A stretch of DNA of 61,768 nt from Caulobacter sp. UNC279MFTsu5.1 (GTDB taxonomy: Bacteria > Pseudomonadota > Alphaproteobacteria > Caulobacterales > Caulobacteraceae): positions 1-61,768 of the forward strand of contig NZ_FORN01000036.1 in NCBI RefSeq assembly GCF_900114015.1, given 5' to 3'. Positions 57,802-61,768 of the stretch are shown here, in pieces. The number at the start of each line of letters is the position of its first letter. Position 1 is the first letter of the stretch. The position numbers and the translations under genes were made by a program. Below the pieces are notes generated by a model. It made no database searches. It saw only the letters and a list, made by a program, of their open reading frames with translations, and was not told the DNA's origin.

Positions 57802-59253
57802 ATGGACACTCGCCATGGCCTGACCGCCGCCGCACCCGCTTCGGAAGCGTCCTGGACGCCCGACGCCACCGAAATCGCCGAACGCATCCGAACCCGCGCG
57901 GTCGGCGCCGTGGAGGTGGTCGAAAAGGCCGTGCGCGACGCCGAGGCCCTAGATCCCGCCCTCGGCGTGCTGGTCACCGCCGACTTCGACCGGGCGCTCG
58001 ACAAGGCCCGCCGCCTGGACCAGGGCGAGGCGGACAAGGCCGCGCCGTTCGCCGGCGTGCCGTTCCTGGTCAAGGACCTCAACGACTATGCCGGCCTGCC
58101 CACCCGGTCGGGCTCGCGGTCCATGCTGGGCCAGCCGCCCGCCGCCGCTCAGGACGCCTATTGCGACGCCTTCGACCGGGCCGGGCTGGTGGTGATCGGC
58201 AAGTCGGCGACGCCGGAATACGGCTTCCTGCCGACCACCGAGCCGGTCGCCTTTCCGCCGACCCGCAACCCCTGGAACCTGGAGCGCAGCAGCGGCGGCT
58301 CGTCCGGCGGGGCGGCGGCGGCGACCGCGGCCGGCGTCGTCCCCTTCGCCCACGCCAATGACGGCGGCGGCTCGATCCGCATTCCGGCGTCCTGCTGCGG
58401 CCTGTTCGGGCTGAAGCCGTCGCGCCACCGGATGCCGCCCAGCCGGCCGCCGCTGCGGGCCCTGGACCTGGCGGTCGAGCATTGCGTGTCGCGCAGCGTC
58501 CGCGACAGCGCCGCCCTGTTCGCCGCCACCGAGCAGGCCAATGGCCCCCTCCCCGCGGTCGGCATGGTCACCGGACCCGGCTCGCGCCGCCTGCGGGTCG
58601 GGCTGGTCACCGAGACCCAGCTGGGGGTCCAGCCGGACCCCGAGGTCCGCGCCGGGGCCGAGGCCGCCGCCCGGCTGATGGAGTCGCTGGGCCACCAGGT
58701 CGAGCCCGCCCAGTGGCCGACGAACGGCCCGGTCTTCGCCCTGGACTTCCTGGCGGTCTGGGCCAGCGCCGCGGGCGAACTGGTCGAGTTCGTCGCCCAG
58801 GCCGTCGGCCGACAGCCCGACGAAACCCTGCTGGAGCCGTTCACCCTGGCCCTGGCCGAGCTGCTCCATGGCCTGCCCGCCGGGGGGCTGGCGCAGTCGG
58901 TGGCCCGTCTCGACGCCGACGCCCGGGCCTATGACCGCTGGTTCGACCGCTACGACGTGATTCTGTCGCCGGTGCTGGGCAAGCCGCCCGCGCCACTGGG
59001 CTGGGTGGCGCCGACCGTGTCGATCCCCGACCTGACCGAGCGGCTGAACGCCTATGTGGGCTACACGACGCTGCACAACGTGGCCGGCGCGCCGTCGATG
59101 AGCGTGCCGCTGCACTGGACGGCCGACGGCCTGCCGGTCGGGGTGCAGTTCGCCGCCCGGGCCGGGGGCGAGCGGACGCTGTTGGAGCTGGCCTACGAGC
59201 TGGAGGCGGCCCAGCCGTGGGCGTGGCGGCGGCCGGGGGTCAGTGTCGGCTAG
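57802..59253 (+). CDS. Amidase-signature family hydrolase
   Basis: A 483-residue amidase from the ATG at 57802. The Ser-cisSer-Lys triad is readable: Lys in FLVKDLND, cis-Ser in the GGSSGGAAAA segment and the Ser nucleophile in NDGGGSIRIPASCCGL. Amidase-signature enzymes hydrolyse amides, from aryl acylamides to 6-aminohexanoate dimers; the substrate is not evident. An ATG further upstream in frame does not exist in this window. Convergent with an acyl-CoA ligase gene. Confidence 0.93.
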   Translation: MDTRHGLTAAAPASEASWTPDATEIAERIRTRAVGAVEVVEKAVRDAEALDPALGVLVTADFDRALDKARRLDQGEADKAAPFAGVPFLVKDLNDYAGLPTRSGSRSMLGQPPAAAQDAYCDAFDRAGLVVIGKSATPEYGFLPTTEPVAFPPTRNPWNLERSSGGSSGGAAAATAAGVVPFAHANDGGGSIRIPASCCGLFGLKPSRHRMPPSRPPLRALDLAVEHCVSRSVRDSAALFAATEQANGPLPAVGMVTGPGSRRLRVGLVTETQLGVQPDPEVRAGAEAAARLMESLGHQVEPAQWPTNGPVFALDFLAVWASAAGELVEFVAQAVGRQPDETLLEPFTLALAELLHGLPAGGLAQSVARLDADARAYDRWFDRYDVILSPVLGKPPAPLGWVAPTVSIPDLTERLNAYVGYTTLHNVAGAPSMSVPLHWTADGLPVGVQFAARAGGERTLLELAYELEAAQPWAWRRPGVSVG

Positions 59254-59258
59254 CGTGT

Positions 59259-59359
59259 TGCGTCCTTCGAGGCCCGCTGCGCGGGCGCCTCGGGATGAGG
59301 AACTCTTGCTGAAGTCCTCATCCTAAGGCGCGAGGCGAAGCCGAACCTCGAAGGACGCA
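59259..59359. repeat. Intergenic inverted repeat between amidase and ligase genes
   Basis: The outer arms TGCGTCCTTCGAGG (59259-59272) and CCTCGAAGGACGCA (59346-59359) are a perfect 14-base inverted repeat. Inner arms GGATGAGGA and TCCTCATCC (59293-59301, 59315-59323) form a second pair. I recall similar elements scattered through Caulobacter and rhizobial genomes. Here it can terminate both converging genes. Confidence 0.7.
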
Positions 59360-59368
59360 CTGCGCCGC

Positions 59369-61141
59369 TCACCCCTCCACGAACACCTTCTTCAGCTCGT
59401 TCTTCATGATTTTACCGTTGGCGTTGCGCGGCAGGGTTTCGGGCCAGAAGATCACCTTCACCGGCACCTTGAAGGCGGCCAGGCGGTCAGCGACGAAGGC
59501 GCGCAGTTCGGCCTCGTCGGCGTGGGCGCCCGGCTTGAGGGTGACGACGGCGGCCGGCTCCTCGCCCAGGGTCTTGTGCGGCACGCCGACCAGGGCCGCG
59601 TCCATCACCGCCGGATGGTCGTAGAGGACGTTCTCGACCTCGATGCAGTAGATGTTCTCGCCGCCGCGGATCAGCATGTCCTTGGCCCGGTCGATGATGT
59701 AGCAGAAGCCCTCCTCGTCCAGCCGCGCCAGGTCGCCGGTGCGCACCCAGCCGTCGATGAAGGTCTGGGCGGTGGCCTCGGGCTTGTTCCAGTAGCCCTT
59801 CACCACCTGCGGCCCCTTGCACCACAGCTCGCCGACCTCGCCGATCGGCAGCTCGCGGTACGGCGCCTCCAGCGTCATGATCTTCAGGTCGGTGACCGGC
59901 ACGGCCGGACCGCAGCTGTCGGGACGGTTCTCGTAGTCCTCGGCCGAGTTGCTGGTGGCGGTGGCCGAGGTCTCGGTCATGCCCCAGCCGTTGCCGGGCA
60001 GCGATTTGGGCCAGATCTCCTTGATCTTGCGCACCAGCTCCGGGGCCGAGGGCGCGCCGCCATAGGCCACGGTCTCCAGCGACGACAGGTCGTAGTTGGG
60101 GCGGCTGGGATGCTCGATGATCTGCCAGGCGATGGTCGGCACGCCGCCCATCTGGGTCAGCTTCTCGTCCTGGATCAGCTGCATGGCCTTTTCCGGGTCC
60201 CACTTGCGGATCATGGCCATCTTGGCGCCGGCGAACAGCGAGGGGTTCATCACCGCGAAGCAGCCGGTGGCGTGGAAGAACGGCACCGAGATCAGCGAGC
60301 CCTTCTGTGGCAGGCCGGGATCGGGCTGGGGCGGGATCTCGCCGCGCCGCAGGTAGCTGCGGGCCCCCGCCGCGGCGGTGGCGAAGATGTTGCTGTTGAC
60401 ATTGCGATGGGTGCCCAGGGCCCCCTTCGGCTTGCCGGTGGTGCCGGAGGTGTAGAAGATCGTCGCGTCGTCCTCGGGACCCAGTTCGACGGTCGCCAGC
60501 GGCTTCTCGTCCAGCTTGATCCAGTCGTTGGGACAGCCGATCACGCCCTCCAGCCGCTTGACGTAGGGGTGGGCGATCTCTTCCTTCGAACGGCTGACAT
60601 AGACCCGCTTCAGCTCGGGGCAATTGTCGAAATGCTCGGCCAGGCGCTCGAAGCGCTCGACGTCCATCACCGCCACCGAGGCGCCGCTGTCGACCAGGCC
60701 GTATTCCAGCTCCTGGCCGGTCCACCAGGCGTTCAGCGGCGTCAGGATCGCGCCCAGCGTCAGGCCGGCATAGAAGGCCACCGGCCATTCGGGCAGGTTG
60801 CGCATGACCAGGGCGACCCGGTCGCCCTTCTTCACCCCCGCCGCCTCCAGCTCGGCGGCGAACACCGTCACCGCGCGGTAGAAGGCCTCGAAACTGACCC
60901 GCTCGTCCTCGTGAACCAGGAAGATCCTGTCGCCGTGCGTGCGGCCGACCAGCAGGGTGTCGCGCAGGGTCGGCGGGCAGTGCTTCCAGACCCGGGTCTT
61001 CACGCCGCGAATCTCGATCTCCTCCATCTCGCCGGGCGAGCCGGGGGCGGTGATCAGAGCGTAGGCCTGCTTCACCGACATGGCGGGCCAGGGGATCGAG
61101 GGGGCGGGCGCGCCGATGGAAGCGGAGGCGGCCTGGGTCAT
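59369..61141 (-). CDS. AMP-forming acyl-CoA ligase
   Basis: It activates a carboxylic acid, likely a fatty or related acid, to its CoA thioester with ATP. From the ATG at 61141 it has 590 residues. Signatures: YTSGTTGKPKGALGTHRN, GWGMTETSATATS, TGDLARLDEEGFCYIIDRAKDMLIRGGENI and the C-terminal catalytic Lys in NANGKIMK. Chain length of the substrate cannot be read. Its upstream gap contains a repeat (61288-61430). Confidence 0.93.
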   Translation of the reverse strand: MTQAASASIGAPAPSIPWPAMSVKQAYALITAPGSPGEMEEIEIRGVKTRVWKHCPPTLRDTLLVGRTHGDRIFLVHEDERVSFEAFYRAVTVFAAELEAAGVKKGDRVALVMRNLPEWPVAFYAGLTLGAILTPLNAWWTGQELEYGLVDSGASVAVMDVERFERLAEHFDNCPELKRVYVSRSKEEIAHPYVKRLEGVIGCPNDWIKLDEKPLATVELGPEDDATIFYTSGTTGKPKGALGTHRNVNSNIFATAAAGARSYLRRGEIPPQPDPGLPQKGSLISVPFFHATGCFAVMNPSLFAGAKMAMIRKWDPEKAMQLIQDEKLTQMGGVPTIAWQIIEHPSRPNYDLSSLETVAYGGAPSAPELVRKIKEIWPKSLPGNGWGMTETSATATSNSAEDYENRPDSCGPAVPVTDLKIMTLEAPYRELPIGEVGELWCKGPQVVKGYWNKPEATAQTFIDGWVRTGDLARLDEEGFCYIIDRAKDMLIRGGENIYCIEVENVLYDHPAVMDAALVGVPHKTLGEEPAAVVTLKPGAHADEAELRAFVADRLAAFKVPVKVIFWPETLPRNANGKIMKNELKKVFVEG

Positions 61142-61768
61142 CGTTACTCTCCCGGTATGTGATCGCGCTTCGCTGACCGAGCGCGTTTCCTTAGGAGAAA
61201 GCACAGGCTGGAGCACGATGCAAACACCCGTTCGAACCTAAGGGAACAATGATAAGTTAGGTGGGCGGATTGGGTGGACGGGCGGCGGCTCACGCCGCTT
61301 GCCCCCTACGGGTCGCTGCGCGACCGTCTTCCCCCAGAGGGGGAAGAGCGCCTTGGCTGGCGCGGCGCGAAGGCTCCGCCCCCTACGGGGGCGGACAGAC
61401 CGCGCAGCGGTCAGGTGGGAGCAAGTGGGTGTGATCTCGCGCCAAAGCTGCGAGCTTGATGGGAAGGGTGCGAAGCGCCCGGGCCTCGCCCGGATGATTG
61501 CAGTTTTGAGTACCGTTTCGACGAAGTGCAGGCGCTTCGCGTGGAGCCGTTATCCGGAAGCCTTCGGATCGCGGATTTTTAACCCGCTCCGATGGAGGCC
61601 CCCGACGGGCGGGGCGTTGGCGCGCCCCGGACCGCCTGGGCGATTTCAGCCCAGGCCTGCTGGCTCGATCCGTCTATCCCCGGCGCCGGAGTTTCGTCGC
61701 GACCAAGGCGAACCTGCTCCGAACCGACCTGGAACGTCCTTGTGGGACACGACGGACAAGCCTTCCCG
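61142..61768. other. Right edge without recognised gene
   Basis: Apart from the repeat at 61288-61430, I see no clear gene. A minus-strand frame is open from the window edge to a stop at 61579, about 62 codons, with no recognisable domain; it could be the end of a gene lying outside. Confidence 0.3.
61288..61430. repeat. G/C-tract intergenic repeat related to 19391-19503
   Basis: Contains CTTCCCCCAGAGGGGGAAG and CCGCCCCCTACGGGGGCGG as self-complementary blocks, plus GGTCGCTGCGCGACC and GACCGCGCAGCGGTC hairpins. The block order resembles the element at 19.4 kb. Noncoding, probably a structured transcript end or a mobile mini-element. Confidence 0.5.

Noticed and set aside
61579..61767. Minus-strand frame open at the right edge (starts GKACPSCP, 62 codons)
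   Set aside because: No domain, mixed codon use and no start in the window; cannot be supported as a gene.

Overview
The window is GC-rich chromosomal DNA from an alphaproteobacterium, most likely Caulobacter or a close relative in the Caulobacteraceae. The evidence is recognisable protein sequence (trigger factor, ClpP, GlnB/GlnA, ParE, an UrcA-family protein, an ETF-ubiquinone oxidoreductase), strong G/C bias at third codon positions, TGATG start/stop couplings between neighbouring genes, and long intergenic inverted repeats containing GANTC (CcrM-type) sites. I see no phage, plasmid, insertion sequence, rRNA or CRISPR array. The genus call is inference from remembered family sequences, not from a search.

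Layout. 0.4-7.3 kb: a DUF3857/transglutaminase exported protein, clpP, tig (trigger factor), tRNA-Leu(UAG), a 58-residue ORF, the NAD(P)H-hydrate repair fusion NnrDE and the remnant of a histidine-phosphatase gene. 7.8-9.6 kb: glnB-glnA. 9.7-13.7 kb: an accessory cluster with two LysR regulators, an NTF2-like protein, an exported antibiotic-biosynthesis-monooxygenase-like protein, a secreted protein of unknown role and a Kazal-type lipoprotein. 13.9-28.3 kb: parE, an UrcA-family protein, a DEAD-box RNA helicase with a long basic tail, a BaiN/HI0933 flavoprotein, a Tat-exported esterase, a short Hsp70, pyruvate phosphate dikinase, a CHASE4-type histidine kinase and a GIY-YIG protein. 28.4-35.2 kb: glyQ, a DUF2314 lipoprotein and glyS as a translationally coupled operon, an exported Pro/Thr-rich protein, a DUF486 membrane protein, then glnK-amtB.

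35.2-42.3 kb: ispE, a TPR lipoprotein, ETF-QO, a uracil-DNA glycosylase and a soluble lytic transglycosylase. 42.4-49.4 kb: a double-PAS hybrid histidine kinase with less biased codon use than its neighbours, a small GT2-like protein, a HAD phosphatase, a PA0069-type radical SAM protein, a 51-residue acidic ORF, an AraC regulator and an HtrA-like protein that has lost catalytic residues. 49.5-53.2 kb: a probable copper cluster (DUF2946, TonB-dependent receptor, PCu(A)C chaperone, SCO1). 53.4-61.1 kb: tRNA-Cys(GCA), two methyltransferases, a glycine-zipper protein, a TlyA-type RNA methylase, an amidase and an acyl-CoA ligase.

How parts work together. Two PII/ammonium modules (glnB-glnA and glnK-amtB) lie about 25 kb apart and together cover ammonium uptake, assimilation and nitrogen sensing. 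ClpP and trigger factor form the proteostasis pair. The copper cluster links an outer-membrane receptor, a periplasmic Cu chaperone and an inner-membrane Cu-thioredoxin protein that normally serve cytochrome oxidase assembly. The most unusual observations are the family of long inverted repeats (three copies, two in opposite orientation), the HtrA-like pseudoprotease, the lipoprotein gene coupled between the two glycyl-tRNA synthetase subunits, and a pair of palindromes upstream of ppdK.
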